A stretch of DNA of 60,304 nucleotides from Pseudomonadota bacterium. GTDB taxonomy: Bacteria > Pseudomonadota > Alphaproteobacteria > Acetobacterales > Acetobacteraceae. The position numbers and the translations under genes were made by a program. Each line of letters begins with the position of its first letter. Within the stretch, counting starts at the first letter, position 1. Below, one piece after another: positions 11,116 to 20,897 of the stretch. The stretch lies in NCBI GenBank assembly GCA_021798575.1, contig JAJZGI010000008.1, forward strand, positions 1-60,304. Reading direction: 5' to 3'. The notes beneath the pieces were generated by a model that was given only the letters and a program-made list of their open reading frames with translations, searched no databases and was not told the DNA's origin.

Positions 11116-11475
11116 ATGAATCTATTTCGCCTTTGGCCCATGGCCCTGGTTTTCGGCCTCGCTCTAGCCTCAAACGCCATGGCGCAGACCAACGGCATGG
11201 ACGGCAGCATGGTGCCCAGCGGCGGCATGGGCCCGGCACCCGGCACGGTGATGATGGTCAAGCCCACGGGCGGTAAATTGCCGCTGTCCGACCGGTTCAA
11301 AACCGTGGCCGACGCCAACGCGCACTGCCCCGATAGCGCCGTGGTGTGGTCAACGCTCGCCAAAGCCAAGGTGTTCCATCTCTCCGGCTCCCGCTGGTAC
11401 GGCAAGACCAAGCACGGCGCCTATATCTGCAAGAGCGACGCGCTGGCCTATGGATTCCGCCCCGCCAAAAACTAA
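11116..11475 (+). CDS. Exported protein with a C-terminal VVW...GSRWYG...GAYIC motif
   Basis: A 119-residue protein with a clear signal peptide (LALASNAMA, cut before QTNG), then a Gly/Met/Pro-rich linker and a small C-terminal domain with the pattern CPDSAVVWSTLAKAKVFHL, SGSRWYGKTKHGAYICKSDA. This pattern recurs in many exported proteobacterial proteins of unknown role. Two cysteines (in HCPDS and YICKS) could form a disulfide in the periplasm. An AGGAGAG ribosome binding site precedes the ATG. It is followed by the FKBP isomerase gene, so both may act in the envelope, though the FKBP protein itself has no signal peptide. Confidence 0.75.
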   Translation: MNLFRLWPMALVFGLALASNAMAQTNGMDGSMVPSGGMGPAPGTVMMVKPTGGKLPLSDRFKTVADANAHCPDSAVVWSTLAKAKVFHLSGSRWYGKTKHGAYICKSDALAYGFRPAKN

Positions 11476-11548
11476 TGTTCTCCCGCATTTGCCGGACGCC
11501 GCGTAATTGACTACCCAGACGGCGACATTCACCGCGGGAGAACAGAAT

Positions 11549-11914
11549 ATGACCGAAACCAACCTGACCACCCTGCCCTCTGGCGTGCGCTATGAGGACC
11601 ATGTGACCGGCACCGGCGCGATGCCCGCCAAGGGCCAGACGGTCACGGTGCACTACACCGGCTGGCTGGACGATGATGGCGCCAAGGGTAAAAAATTCGA
11701 CTCATCGAAGGACCGTGGCCAGCCTTTCAACTTCAAGCTCGGAGTCGGCCAGGTGATCTCGGGCTGGGATATCGGCGTTGCGACCATGCAGGCCGGCGGG
11801 CACCGCACCTTGGTGATCCCCGCGGCCCATGGGTATGGCGCGCGCGGCGCCGGTGGGTTGATCCCGCCCGGTGCTACGCTGATTTTTGACGTCGAGCTGA
11901 TCTCCTTCGCGTAG
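11549..11914 (+). CDS. FKBP-type peptidyl-prolyl cis-trans isomerase
   Basis: Catalyses cis-trans isomerisation of X-Pro bonds to help protein folding. The 121 residues are one FKBP domain: VTVHYTGWL at the first strand, FDSSKDRGQPFNF, the active-site GWDIGVATMQAGG, and the closing GGLIPPGATLIFDVEL. The key aromatic and hydrophobic pocket positions (Y, F, D, W, I, Y, F) are present. The ATG at 11549 has a GGGAG site. The frame extends upstream to a TTG at 11507, but the family starts near here. There is no signal peptide, so it should be cytoplasmic. Confidence 0.92.
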   Translation: MTETNLTTLPSGVRYEDHVTGTGAMPAKGQTVTVHYTGWLDDDGAKGKKFDSSKDRGQPFNFKLGVGQVISGWDIGVATMQAGGHRTLVIPAAHGYGARGAGGLIPPGATLIFDVELISFA

Positions 11915-11924
11915 GAGACCAGTT

Positions 11925-13202
11925 TCAGGCGCGCTGACGGAGCGCCTCAAACAGTGGCGCCGCATGGTAGCCACGCAGCTGGTTGCCGCCGGCACCCTTG
12001 GCGTCGGCCAGCGCGCGCTCGGCCCGGCGGGTGAGCTCCTGCGGGTTATAGAGGTCATCCGCACCCGTGAAGGCCGCAGCACCCAGGCTGATGGATAGCA
12101 TTCCGGATTCATGCCCCGCATTGGGCAGGCCGAGCGCGCGGACCGCCTCTGCCACCGCGCCCGCCACGCGAACCACCCCGGCGGCATCCGCCAGCGGCAG
12201 CAACAGCGCGATCTCCGCCTGGCCGTAGCGCGCGACGATGTCCCCGGTGCGCCGTGGCATCGCCTGTACCGCCTGGGCGATGGTGCGCAGGCAGGTATCC
12301 GCCTCCATCTGCCCATAGTGCGCGCTGAGCGCACGGAAATGGTCGATCTCCAGCAGCACCATGCCTAGCGGCTTGTGGCTGCGCACCGCGCGTTTGAACT
12401 CATAGCCCAGGCTGAGCTCGAACTGCGCGCGGTCCGCCAGACCTGTGAGGGCGTCCTCCAGCGCCATCTCGCGCAGGCTCCCGGCAGCCTTGGCGCGGGC
12501 GCGCCTGGGCTCGGTCAGGTCCACCATCACGCCGTTGATCGACTCTACCCTGCCATCCGCGCCCAGATGCGCCGCGGCACGCAGCACCACATGGCGGATC
12601 TCGCCATCGGGCCGGCGCAGGCGGCATCCCGCCTCGAAACGCCCCTTGCTCGCCACCGCCTCCTGGAGCAGCGCGCCCAGCCGCTTGCCATCCAGCGGAT
12701 GGAACGCCGCCAGCGCGGATTCAATCCGCGGACTGTAATACTCCCGCCATAGCCCGTGGATACGGTAGATTTCATCCGACCAGAACAGCCGGTTGTCTGG
12801 CACGGTGAGCTGCCAGTGGCCGACATGGCCGCTCTGCTCGGCCAGTTGCAGCCAGCGGCGCGCGCCGGCCGCCGCCGCCTCCGCGCGCAAGGCCCGCTGC
12901 TGCAACCGGTGGTTCAGAACCCGCAATTTGCCCTGCTTGAGGCGCGCCACGACCGGCCAGAATCCAAAGCTCAAGCCAAGCAGGCAGAAGGAAGAGAGCA
13001 GCTGCGCGGCATGTAGCCCCTGTGGCCATGAAAAATACGTGGCTCCAAGCTGCAACATTTGCAGCGCCGCCGCCGCCGCCAGCACGCATAATATGAACTT
13101 GCGCCGCTGCGCCAGCACGGAATCCTCGGTCGCGAAGGAGAAATCCTCCACCGCAAACGCCATCGCCAGATAGGCTATCGCCATAAACATATTGCTGATC
13201 AT
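11925..13202 (-). CDS. Membrane PAS protein with a degenerate GGDEF domain
   Basis: A 425-residue signalling protein. Two or three membrane segments lie in residues 1-100, a short coiled stretch follows, then a PAS fold (VGHWQLTVPDNRLFWSDEIYRIHG ... FEAGCRLRRPDGEIRHV) at about 130-255 and a GGDEF fold at about 260-415 (DALTGLADRAQFE, LEIDHFRALSAHYG). The signature that should read RYGGDEF is RYGQAEI, so the GTP/metal site is lost and diguanylate cyclase activity is not expected. I see no EAL domain. The ATG at 13202 has AAAGGCGGG upstream; the open frame extends to 13271, but only through non-ATG starts. A role as a c-di-GMP or GTP sensor, or a partner for active cyclases, is inference. Confidence 0.82.
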   Translation of the reverse strand: MISNMFMAIAYLAMAFAVEDFSFATEDSVLAQRRKFILCVLAAAAALQMLQLGATYFSWPQGLHAAQLLSSFCLLGLSFGFWPVVARLKQGKLRVLNHRLQQRALRAEAAAAGARRWLQLAEQSGHVGHWQLTVPDNRLFWSDEIYRIHGLWREYYSPRIESALAAFHPLDGKRLGALLQEAVASKGRFEAGCRLRRPDGEIRHVVLRAAAHLGADGRVESINGVMVDLTEPRRARAKAAGSLREMALEDALTGLADRAQFELSLGYEFKRAVRSHKPLGMVLLEIDHFRALSAHYGQMEADTCLRTIAQAVQAMPRRTGDIVARYGQAEIALLLPLADAAGVVRVAGAVAEAVRALGLPNAGHESGMLSISLGAAAFTGADDLYNPQELTRRAERALADAKGAGGNQLRGYHAAPLFEALRQRA

Positions 13203-13273
13203 CTGTCCCGCCTTTGTGAACACCGCCGAAATGTTAATTTCCGGTTGCGTTACGCAGCATAGCGGCAACAAAG

Positions 13274-13684
13274 TTAACCTGTGGCTAACGGCTCAGCAGA
13301 AATAATCACCTGGGCAAAAGCGTACGGATACTCATCGGTTAATGAGAGCGCGATGCTCGCCAAAAATCCATCCGGCGTTAATTTTTGCAGCCGTGCCAGC
13401 GCGCCGCCATGCAGGCTCATGCTCGGTTGGCCGGAGGGCAGGTTCATCACCCGCAGGTCGGACAAAAATACGCCCTCGCGGAAGCCCGTGCCCAGCGCCT
13501 TGGCGCAGGCCTCCTTCGCCGCGAAGCGCTTGGCGTAGCTCGCCGCGCGGGCATGAACGCGGCGCTCGGCGCGTGCTCGCTCGGTGTTTGAGAATACGCG
13601 CTGCGTGAAGCGTTCGCCAAAGCGGTTCAGCGATGCCTCGATGCGCCGTATGTCGCATAGGTCCGTGCCCAGTCCTAAAATCAC
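13274..13684 (-). CDS. acpS: Holo-[acyl-carrier-protein] synthase
   Basis: Moves 4'-phosphopantetheine from CoA to the serine of apo-ACP, switching on fatty acid synthesis. The 136 residues carry the magnesium-binding [13 protein letters not shown] near the N-terminus and the second motif [15 protein letters not shown]. Length is normal. The start overlaps the rsh stop by 4 nt (ATGA), so it is translated with the ppGpp synthetase upstream, placing lipid supply and the stringent response in one transcript. Confidence 0.93.
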   Translation of the reverse strand: MILGLGTDLCDIRRIEASLNRFGERFTQRVFSNTERARAERRVHARAASYAKRFAAKEACAKALGTGFREGVFLSDLRVMNLPSGQPSMSLHGGALARLQKLTPDGFLASIALSLTDEYPYAFAQVIISAEPLATG

Positions 13685-15942
13685 GTCTTGGCGCGCTCCA
13701 CCTGCGCGATGCCCGGCGCGCCGCGCAACCCGGCGATCACCTGGTTGAGCTGGCGCACGTCACGCACCTCCACGTCCAGCAGCGCTTCAAAAAAATCCTG
13801 CTGCCGATGAACGATTTTGATATTCGCGATCGCGCCATCCTGCTTGGCGACGGCATTTGCAAGCGCCGCCAGCGCACCGGGGCTGTTCGTGCAGATCACG
13901 CTCGCACGGCCGACGAAGCGCGAGCTTTTGGCATCCGCGCGGGCCAGCGTGGTGTCGTCCCAGTCCACATCGATGAAGCGCTCCGGCGTGGCGGCGAAGG
14001 TATCCAGCGTCGCGCAGTCCTTCACGTGCACGGTCACCCCTTTGCCGGTGGCGACGATGCCGACGATCTTGTCCCCCGGTAGCGGATGGCAGCAGCCCGC
14101 GTAGTGAACGTCCATCCCGGCGACCAGCCCGGTCACCACCATCGAGCTCTCGCTCTTGGCGCTCGGGCTGCGCGGTGATCGGGCCGTGAGGGACTGGCCC
14201 ATGAAGGCCGGCATCATGCGCGGCGCACGGGCCTCGCGCAGCTGCGGGTAGGCGGCGTTCACCACCTCCTTGGGCCCCAGCGTGCCGGTGCCCACCGCTA
14301 CGTATAGATCATCCAGGGATATTTGCTTCAGAGTTTTCGCCGTGTTCTCCAGAACTTTTTCAGAGCCATCCACGCCGTCCTGGCGGAACGCCTTGGCCAG
14401 CGCGGATTTTCCGGCGTCGCGGTGCTGGTCGCGCATCTGCTGGCCCAGAAACCTGCGGATGCGAGCGCGCGCCTTGCCGGTGGTGACGAACCGCTCCCAT
14501 GCGGGCGACGGCGTGCCGCCACGCGCGGTCAGGATCTCCACCTGGTCGCCGTTCTGTAGCTCGTAGCGCAGTGGCATCAGCCGGCCATTGATCCGCGCCC
14601 CCACGCAGGTATCGCCGATCTGGCTGTGTACGGCGTAGGCAAAATCGACCGAGGTGGCGCCGCGCGGCAGCTGGATGAGCTGTCCCTTGGGAGTGAAGCA
14701 GAACACCTGGTCCTGGTAGAGCTCCAGCTTGGTGTTCTCCAGAAATTCATCCGGCGCCGACGAGTTCTCCAGAATCTCTAAAAGGTCCTGCACCCAGCGG
14801 AACTGTTTCAGATCCGCTGGTGTGGCATCCAGCTGCTTGTACAGCCAGTGCGCGGCCACGCCGTTCTCCGCCACCATCTGCATGTCCGGCGTGCGGATCT
14901 GGAGTTCGATCTTCTGGTTGCGCGGATGGCGCAGGGTCACGCCGGTATGCAGGGATTGATAGTTATTCGCCTTGGGCGTGGAGATATAGTCCTTGAACCG
15001 CCCGGCGATCACCGGGTAGGCGGCGTGGATCGCCCCCAGCGTGACATAGCACGCCGCGCGGCTCGGCACGATGATCCGGAACGCCATGATATCCGAGAGC
15101 TGCTCGAACGCCACGTTGCGCCGCTGCATCTTCTCCCAAATGGAATAAGGTGACTTTTCGCGCCCGGCGATCTCCACAACTTGCGCATCCGCCGCCTGGC
15201 AGACGCGCAGCAATTCCAGGCGGACCTCCTCGATCACATCCGCCCCCTGCCCGCGCAAGAAGTTCAGGCGCGCCTGGATCGTGTCATAGGCCTCCGGGTC
15301 CAGCTCTGCGAAGGAGCGTGTCTGCAACTCGGTCTTCATCGATTCCATACCAATCCGCTCAGCCAGCGGGGCGTAGATCTCCATCGTCTCGCGGGCGATC
15401 CGCTGGCGGCGTGGGGCTTCGCTCACCGCGCCGATGGTGCGCATGTTATGCAGCCGGTCCGCGAGCTTGACGATGAGCACGCGGATATCCTTGCTCATCG
15501 CCAGTACCAGCTTGCGGAAATTCTCCGCCTGCTTGGTCCGGTCGGATTGCAATTCCAGCCGTGTCAGCTTGGTCACGCCGTCCACCAGCCCGGCCACCTC
15601 GGCACCGAAGCGCTTACCCACCGCCGCCAGCGTGACACTGGTATCCTCCACCACGTCGTGCAGCAGCGCGGTGATGATCGAGGCGCCGTCCAGCCGGTAG
15701 CCCGCCAGAATGCCCGCCACGGCCAGCGGGTGGGTGATATAGGGCTCGCCGTCGTCACGCTTCTGCGCCAGATGCGCCTGCTCGGCGAGGCGATAGGCCT
15801 CCTCGACCAGCGTTGCGTCCGCCTTGGAATCGTAGGCGGTGATGCGGGCGAGCAGGCCTTCCAGCTCCGGGTGCGGCGCGCACACGGCGGCTCCCAGGCC
15901 CTCGGGCTCGCATAAAGCGGAAATATGGCGCCGGTTGATCAT
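13681..15942 (-). CDS. rsh: Bifunctional (p)ppGpp synthetase/hydrolase (Rsh/SpoT type)
   Basis: Makes and degrades the alarmone (p)ppGpp. Order over 753 residues: HD hydrolase at about 50-190 ([32 protein letters not shown]), synthetase at about 240-350 ([33 protein letters not shown]), TGS at about 400-465 ([18 protein letters not shown]), and ACT at about 670-750. The HD residues needed for hydrolysis are intact, so it should be bifunctional, as expected for the single long RSH of alphaproteobacteria. It sits between rpoZ and acpS. A 16-bp palindrome lies in its upstream gap. Confidence 0.95.
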   Translation of the reverse strand: MINRRHISALCEPEGLGAAVCAPHPELEGLLARITAYDSKADATLVEEAYRLAEQAHLAQKRDDGEPYITHPLAVAGILAGYRLDGASIITALLHDVVEDTSVTLAAVGKRFGAEVAGLVDGVTKLTRLELQSDRTKQAENFRKLVLAMSKDIRVLIVKLADRLHNMRTIGAVSEAPRRQRIARETMEIYAPLAERIGMESMKTELQTRSFAELDPEAYDTIQARLNFLRGQGADVIEEVRLELLRVCQAADAQVVEIAGREKSPYSIWEKMQRRNVAFEQLSDIMAFRIIVPSRAACYVTLGAIHAAYPVIAGRFKDYISTPKANNYQSLHTGVTLRHPRNQKIELQIRTPDMQMVAENGVAAHWLYKQLDATPADLKQFRWVQDLLEILENSSAPDEFLENTKLELYQDQVFCFTPKGQLIQLPRGATSVDFAYAVHSQIGDTCVGARINGRLMPLRYELQNGDQVEILTARGGTPSPAWERFVTTGKARARIRRFLGQQMRDQHRDAGKSALAKAFRQDGVDGSEKVLENTAKTLKQISLDDLYVAVGTGTLGPKEVVNAAYPQLREARAPRMMPAFMGQSLTARSPRSPSAKSESSMVVTGLVAGMDVHYAGCCHPLPGDKIVGIVATGKGVTVHVKDCATLDTFAATPERFIDVDWDDTTLARADAKSSRFVGRASVICTNSPGALAALANAVAKQDGAIANIKIVHRQQDFFEALLDVEVRDVRQLNQVIAGLRGAPGIAQVERAKT

Positions 15943-15964
15943 ATCAACATCAACATAGGCGCGC

Positions 15965-15980
15965 TTTGCGGCGCCGCAAA
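15965..15980. other. Perfect 16-bp GC-rich palindrome between rpoZ and rsh
   Basis: The palindrome TTTGCGGCGCCGCAAA lies in the 72-nt gap between the rpoZ stop and the rsh start. On the coding strand of these genes it would form a hairpin just upstream of the rsh start without a U-tract after it. It could be a weak attenuator, an mRNA processing site or a protein site. The T-run at 15985-15990 is on the wrong side to serve as a leftward terminator. Confidence 0.35.
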
Positions 15981-16014
15981 AGGCTTTTTTACAAGCCCAT
16001 GGTGCGCATCTAGC

Positions 16015-16422
16015 CTATCTGCGGGTTTTTCCGCCGAGTTCGGCCTCAATCGCCGCCTGGATATCCTCGGGCGTCATCTCCTCTGCCTCAGCCGCGAGCG
16101 CCGCGGCCTCCTCCTCGGCGGAGACGTCCTGCAGGCCAAAAATATTCTGATCGGTGGGGATCAGGTCGAGCACCTCTTCATCCACCGGCTCGGGCTCGGG
16201 CACGCGGGAGAGCGAGCGGACCAGATCCTGCTCCAGCTCTGGCAGGGTCAATGTCTCATCGGCGATCTCGCGCAGCGCCACGACGGGGTTCTTGTCGTTA
16301 TCCCGGTCGATCGTGAGCTGCTCGCCACGGCTGATATTGCGTGCGCGCTGCGAGGCCAGCAGCACCAGCTCGAAGCGGTTTGGCACTTTCAAAACGCAGT
16401 CTTCAACCGTAACGCGGGCCAT
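16015..16422 (-). CDS. rpoZ: RNA polymerase omega subunit
   Basis: The small subunit that helps fold and hold beta-prime and, in proteobacteria, forms part of a ppGpp site. The N-terminal 60 residues are the canonical fold ([31 protein letters not shown], shown here as the span 1-31). A long acidic Glu/Ala-rich tail follows (about residues 75-135), common in alphaproteobacterial omegas. The tandem with rsh is a widely conserved order and fits ppGpp control of transcription. The 69-nt gap to folK upstream shows nothing clear. Confidence 0.94.
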   Translation of the reverse strand: MARVTVEDCVLKVPNRFELVLLASQRARNISRGEQLTIDRDNDKNPVVALREIADETLTLPELEQDLVRSLSRVPEPEPVDEEVLDLIPTDQNIFGLQDVSAEEEAAALAAEAEEMTPEDIQAAIEAELGGKTRR

Positions 16423-16491
16423 CGCTTAGCACTCCAGGCGGAAATTGAACGCGCTGCTTAGCCCGCAAGCCGCCGCCATGCAAGCCACCGC

Positions 16492-17001
16492 CTATTCCGC
16501 GGGCGCATCCCAGGGGCGGATTTTCTGGGGCGGCAGCTCCGCCAGCAGGGTGGTGACGCTGAGGTTTAGGCTCGGGTGGCGCCAGGCCGGTGCGACCTCC
16601 AGCAGCGGCAGCAGCACGAATGCCCGCTGATGCGCCCGCGGATGCGGCAGAATCGGCGGATGTTCGGTGCGGACGATGCCGTTCAGGTCGATAATGTCGA
16701 GGTCCAGTGCGCGCGGCGCATTCGGCACGGAGCGCTCGCGACCAAAATCCTCCTCGATCGCGTGCAGCCGCAGCAGCAGCGCCTCTGGCGGCATCTCGCC
16801 ACGCAGCCGGATCACGCCATTGCAATAGTCCGCCTGCCCTGACTGTGGCAGCGGCGCGCTGCGATACCATTGGGACAACGCAATAAAATGCAAGCCCGGA
16901 ATCTCACACAAGAGCGGCACCACGGCACGGCAGGTCTCGATCGGCATGGCGCCATCGCGACCCGGCAGGTTGGCGCCGATCGCGATCAATATCATTTGCA
17001 T
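16492..17001 (-). CDS. folK: 2-amino-4-hydroxy-6-hydroxymethyldihydropteridine pyrophosphokinase
   Basis: Pyrophosphorylates the pterin made by FolB, the step before dihydropteroate synthase. The 169 residues show the N-terminal IAIGANL, the pterin-binding YCNGVIRL-type strand, and the family signature region RALDLDIIDLNG followed by LPHPRAHQRAFVLLPL. An ATG at 17001 or, two codons later, 16995 would both work; no strong ribosome binding site marks either. It is divergent from the uracil-DNA glycosylase gene, and the 213-nt gap between them holds no gene I can support. Confidence 0.92.
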   Translation of the reverse strand: MQMILIAIGANLPGRDGAMPIETCRAVVPLLCEIPGLHFIALSQWYRSAPLPQSGQADYCNGVIRLRGEMPPEALLLRLHAIEEDFGRERSVPNAPRALDLDIIDLNGIVRTEHPPILPHPRAHQRAFVLLPLLEVAPAWRHPSLNLSVTTLLAELPPQKIRPWDAPAE

Positions 17002-17214
17002 AAAACCAGACTCAGCAACACAAAGGGCCTCTCAGACAGCCTCGATCATCATTGCATTGGATATCCGGTATTTTTTTCGCCGTGTATATGGCTTTTCAAA
17101 AATTATTCGCTACAGGAAAGACCTAAAGTTGAGCTTCCCGTCGCCCTGACGCCACGCAGGACGTATCCTGCCTTGCACAAGGGCTTTGAGCCCCATATTA
17201 TTCACAGGAAACAC

Positions 17215-17841
17215 ATGATTCCGGCGCCAGACTGCCAATTTTGCCCCCGGCTCGCGCGCTACCGCGCCGAGAATCGAACCATCGAGCCCGGCTGGCATAA
17301 TGCGCCGGTGCCCAGCTTCGGCGCGCCCACGGCTGAATTGCTGGTGGTCGGCCTGGCACCGGGTGTGCGGGGCGCCAATGCAACCGGCCGCCCTTTTACC
17401 GGTGATTACGCGGGGATGCTGCTATATTCCACCTTGTTGAAATTCGGCTTTGCCACGGGCGACTACCAAGCGCGCCCGGATGACGGGCTGGCGCTCATCA
17501 ACTGCCGCATCACCAATGCCGTGCGCTGCGTGCCACCACAGAATCTGCCGACAACCCAGGAGCGGAAGAACTGCAATATTTTCCTGGCGGCCGAGATCTC
17601 CACCATGCCCCGGCTGCGCGCTATGCTCACGCTGGGCACGGTGGCGCATGAGATGAGCCTGCGCGCGCTCGGCGTAAAACCGAGTGGCTATAAATTTGCC
17701 CACGGCGCGCTGCACCGGCCGCGCTCTGGCCTGCTGCTCGCCAACAGCTATCATGTGTCCCGCTACAACACGAGCACACGGCGCCTGGACGCCGGGATGT
17801 TTGCCACCGTGGTGCGCGACATTCGGAATCATCTGAAGTGA
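17215..17841 (+). CDS. Type 5 uracil-DNA glycosylase (UdgB-like, iron-sulfur)
   Basis: Removes uracil and some other deaminated bases from DNA in base excision repair. The 208 residues show motif 1 LAPGVRGANATGRPFTGD, typical of family 5, and a motif-2 region YHVSRYNTST where most members have HPS. Cysteines at 7 and 10 (CQFC), in AVRC and in KNC fit the four ligands of the 4Fe-4S cluster. The ATG at 17215 has ACAGGAA upstream; the longer frame from 16870 is antisense to folK and not credible. Uracil excision would suit a high-G+C genome exposed to cytosine deamination. Confidence 0.88.
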   Translation: MIPAPDCQFCPRLARYRAENRTIEPGWHNAPVPSFGAPTAELLVVGLAPGVRGANATGRPFTGDYAGMLLYSTLLKFGFATGDYQARPDDGLALINCRITNAVRCVPPQNLPTTQERKNCNIFLAAEISTMPRLRAMLTLGTVAHEMSLRALGVKPSGYKFAHGALHRPRSGLLLANSYHVSRYNTSTRRLDAGMFATVVRDIRNHLK

Positions 17842-17847
17842 AATCCA

Positions 17848-18333
17848 TCAGCCCTTGTTGCGCAGCAGCCTTGCTTTGTCGCGCTGCCAGTCGCGCGCGG
17901 CGATCGCATGGCGCTTATCATGCTTCTGCCGACCCTCGGCGATGCCCAGCGTCACCTTCGCCAGCCCGCGCGGATTGAAGTGGATATCCAGCGGCACCAC
18001 GGTTGCGCCATCGCGCGCGATGGCGCCGAAGAGCTGGTTACGCTCCTTCACCTTCACCAGCAATTTGCGCACGCCCCGCACCTCGAACCGCGAGAGCACG
18101 CCGCCCTGATATTCGGGAATATAGGCATTGAACAGATAGAGCTCGCCATTGCGCTCGCCTGCCCAGGCCTCGGTGAGCGTGGCCCGGCCCATGCGCAACG
18201 ACTTCACCTCAGCGCCCCGCAGCACGATCCCCGCCTCGATCGTCGAGAGGATTTTATAGTCAAAGCGCGCCTTGCGGTTCTGCGCTGCGATTCCGTGCGA
18301 GATATAGCCTGACTTGCCTTTGGTCTCGGTCAA
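17848..18333 (-). CDS. smpB: SsrA-binding protein SmpB
   Basis: Binds tmRNA and brings it to stalled ribosomes for trans-translation. The 161 residues contain the OB-fold core ([22 protein letters not shown]), NAYIPEYQ, and the basic C-terminal tail ([24 protein letters not shown], span about 130-155) that mimics the decoding codon helix. It overlaps dapA by 4 nt and converges on the udg gene with a 6-nt gap. The tmRNA gene is not in this window. Confidence 0.95.
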   Translation of the reverse strand: MTETKGKSGYISHGIAAQNRKARFDYKILSTIEAGIVLRGAEVKSLRMGRATLTEAWAGERNGELYLFNAYIPEYQGGVLSRFEVRGVRKLLVKVKERNQLFGAIARDGATVVPLDIHFNPRGLAKVTLGIAEGRQKHDKRHAIAARDWQRDKARLLRNKG

Positions 18334-19208
18334 TGCAGCAGCCCGGCGTTGCGCATCGCATCGGCCACCCGAGCCGCCGTGGCGTCGCTCACCGGCACTA
18401 GCGGCAGGCGAACGATGTTACTGCCAAAGCCGAGCAGACTCGCGGCGTATTTCACCGGGCTGGGGTTGCTCTCCAGGAACATCGCATCGTGCAGGGGCAG
18501 CAGCACGGCCTGGATCTCCATCGCCTCGCGCAGCGCGCCCCTGGCCCAGGCCGCGTGCATCTGCGCGCACAGTGCCGGCGCGATATTCGCGGTGACAGAG
18601 ATGCAGCCATGCCCGCCCGCCGCGAGATACGCGAGCGCGGTATGGTCCTCGCCGGAGAGCTGGATGAACGCCTCCCCGCAGGCGCGTGTGGTGTGCAGCG
18701 GGCGGCTGAGGTTGGCGGTCGCGTCCTTCACGCCCACGATATGCTCATGGGCCGCCAGGCGCGCCATGGTCTCGACGCTCATGTCGATCACGCAACGCCC
18801 AGGGATGTTATAGATGACCACCGGGAGCGCCGCCGCATCGGCAATCGCGGTATAGTGGCGCACCAGCCCCTCCTGGGTCGGCTTGTTGTAATAGGGGGTT
18901 ACCACCAGCACGCCGTCCGCACCCGCGTGGCGCGCGTGCAGGGCGAGGTCTATCGCCTCGGCGGTCGCGTTCGAGCCCGCACCGGCGATCACCGGCACGC
19001 GCCCCCGCGCGGTGGCGACGGCCAGCTCCACCACGCGCTTGTGCTCGGCGTGGGTGAGCGTGGGGGATTCGCCCGTGGTGCCCACCGGCACGATGCCCTG
19101 GGTGCCCTGGTCGATCTGCCAGTCGATCAGCCGCGCATAGGAGGCCTCGTCGATGCTGCCGTCGGGCTGCATCGGGGTCACCAGCGCGGTCAACGAACCT
19201 TTGAACAT
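18330..19208 (-). CDS. dapA: 4-hydroxy-tetrahydrodipicolinate synthase
   Basis: Condenses pyruvate with aspartate semialdehyde, the first committed step to lysine and meso-diaminopimelate. The 292 residues match the standard length. [14 protein letters not shown] near the N-terminus, [11 protein letters not shown] with the catalytic tyrosine, YNIPGRC, and the Schiff-base lysine in [10 protein letters not shown] (about 164) are all present. The first gene of a dapA-smpB pair, it is divergent from the lytic transglycosylase gene with about 100 nt between them. Confidence 0.95.
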   Translation of the reverse strand: MFKGSLTALVTPMQPDGSIDEASYARLIDWQIDQGTQGIVPVGTTGESPTLTHAEHKRVVELAVATARGRVPVIAGAGSNATAEAIDLALHARHAGADGVLVVTPYYNKPTQEGLVRHYTAIADAAALPVVIYNIPGRCVIDMSVETMARLAAHEHIVGVKDATANLSRPLHTTRACGEAFIQLSGEDHTALAYLAAGGHGCISVTANIAPALCAQMHAAWARGALREAMEIQAVLLPLHDAMFLESNPSPVKYAASLLGFGSNIVRLPLVPVSDATAARVADAMRNAGLLH

Positions 19209-19307
19209 GAATTAATCCATTCTAAGAAACCGCGCCTTGCGGCACCGGTGCTGAAGTAACCCCGCGGGGGATGGCCTGCAAGTCGGCGTCAGATTAGAAG
19301 GTCGCGC

Positions 19308-20897
19308 ATGAAGCTCCTGGCTGCTCTGCTGCTCTGCCTGCTCCCCGCCTGCGCGCTCGCGCAAGCGGCACCCTCGCCGCTCATCATGCAGGATGTGAAC
19401 AACCACGACTTCGCCGCGGCGCAGGCACTGGCCGTCGCCAACGCCGACCCGCTGGTGCTCAAACTCGTGACTTTCTTTCGCCTGCTGGACCCGGGCGGCG
19501 GTAGCGCGCAGGAGATTCAGTCCTTCATGGCGCGCAACCCGGACTGGCCGGAGCCCGGGCTGCTCGCCCTGCGCGCACAGGAGGCGTCCGGCCTGGGCGA
19601 ATCCTACACGCCCGAGGCCACGCCGGAATTTCTCGTCCAGGCTCAGGCGCTGCTGGAGGCAGGCGATGATACGCAGGCCGCAGCACTCTGGGTGGCGCAG
19701 GCCGCCAGCGCGCAAGCGGCGGCGGACTCCGGGCAGCGGCTCATGTTCTGGCCCGCCCAGAATGAGCTGGCGCGCGATCTTCTGGCGCAGGGCGATGCCA
19801 GGGACGCCTACGCCGTGGTGCTGGCCGCGGGGCCGCCCACGAGCAGCGCCGCGGGGCGCTCGCAGATCCTCAGCCGGGATTTTCTGGCAGGATTCCTCGC
19901 ACTGCGTTTTCTCAAACAGCCTGAGACCGCCGCCAACTGGTTCACCGGCCTGGCCGGTGCCTCCAACGCCGTGATCACCCAGGCGCGCGCCTGGTACTGG
20001 CTGGGCCGCAGCCAGAGCGGTGCCACCGCAGAGGACGACTACACCCGCGCCGCGCAATATCCGGATACCTATTACGGGCAGTTGGCCGCCCTGGCGCTGG
20101 GCGACACGCCGGGCCAGCTCGCGGCCCGGATCATCGCGGTCGGCGAGCCAGATTACAGCCCCGCCGATGCGCTCAACTTCGCGCTGATGCAGCTGCCGCG
20201 CGCCGCCACCCTGCTGGCGCAGATGCAGGACCCTCACGATGCGGCCATCTTCCTCGACCGGCTGGGCGAGGTCGCCGCCGACCAGCGGACCCGCGAGCTG
20301 GCGGCGAAACTGGCGCTCGGACTTGGCATTCCGCAGAGCGCGGTGGCCATCGCGCGGCTGGCCGGGGCGCAGGGGCAGATGCTGGTGCGGGAAGGCTGGC
20401 CGATGCCGGTCACGCCGCCCACCGGCGCACTGGAAGCCGCGGTGGCTTACGGGATCATGCGTCAGGAGAGTAGCTTCGACCCCACCGCTGTTTCCAGCTC
20501 CGGCGCTATGGGGCTCATGCAACTCATGCCCGCCACGGCCCGGCGCACCGCGCGGCGGCACGGGTTGCTCGATGATAATCTGTTCAACCCGGCGCAGAAC
20601 ATGGCGCTCGGCACGACCTATCTGGCCGGGCTGGTGCGCCAGTTCGGCAACTGCCTGCCGCTCGCCATCGCCGCCTATAACGCCGGGCCGGGGAACGTTA
20701 CCAACTGGCTGGGAGAATTTGGCGACCCGCAGCTTGCAAATAACCAAGGCGGCGCGAATATCATCGACTGGGTGGAGGAGATCCCGTTCGGCGAGACCCG
20801 TGACTATGTGCAGCGGGTCTCTGAGAGCATTACGATCTATCGAGCTTTTTTGACCGGCGCGGCGGACGACCCGCTCAGCAGATGGATGATGAAATGA
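19308..20897 (+). CDS. slt: Soluble-type lytic murein transglycosylase
   Basis: Cleaves peptidoglycan between MurNAc and GlcNAc with 1,6-anhydro product formation. The 529 residues begin with a signal peptide (LLAALLLCLLPACALAQ); the cysteine in LPAC gives a possible lipobox, so it may be a lipoprotein or a plain secreted enzyme. A long alpha-helical superhelix (about 30-370) is followed by the catalytic SLT domain (about 375-500) with the catalytic glutamate in IMRQESSFDP, then GLMQLMPATA and IAAYNAGPGNV. The first gene of a run in which each next start overlaps the previous stop (pgpA, pncC, panB), so one transcript is likely. Confidence 0.92.
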   Translation: MKLLAALLLCLLPACALAQAAPSPLIMQDVNNHDFAAAQALAVANADPLVLKLVTFFRLLDPGGGSAQEIQSFMARNPDWPEPGLLALRAQEASGLGESYTPEATPEFLVQAQALLEAGDDTQAAALWVAQAASAQAAADSGQRLMFWPAQNELARDLLAQGDARDAYAVVLAAGPPTSSAAGRSQILSRDFLAGFLALRFLKQPETAANWFTGLAGASNAVITQARAWYWLGRSQSGATAEDDYTRAAQYPDTYYGQLAALALGDTPGQLAARIIAVGEPDYSPADALNFALMQLPRAATLLAQMQDPHDAAIFLDRLGEVAADQRTRELAAKLALGLGIPQSAVAIARLAGAQGQMLVREGWPMPVTPPTGALEAAVAYGIMRQESSFDPTAVSSSGAMGLMQLMPATARRTARRHGLLDDNLFNPAQNMALGTTYLAGLVRQFGNCLPLAIAAYNAGPGNVTNWLGEFGDPQLANNQGGANIIDWVEEIPFGETRDYVQRVSESITIYRAFLTGAADDPLSRWMMK

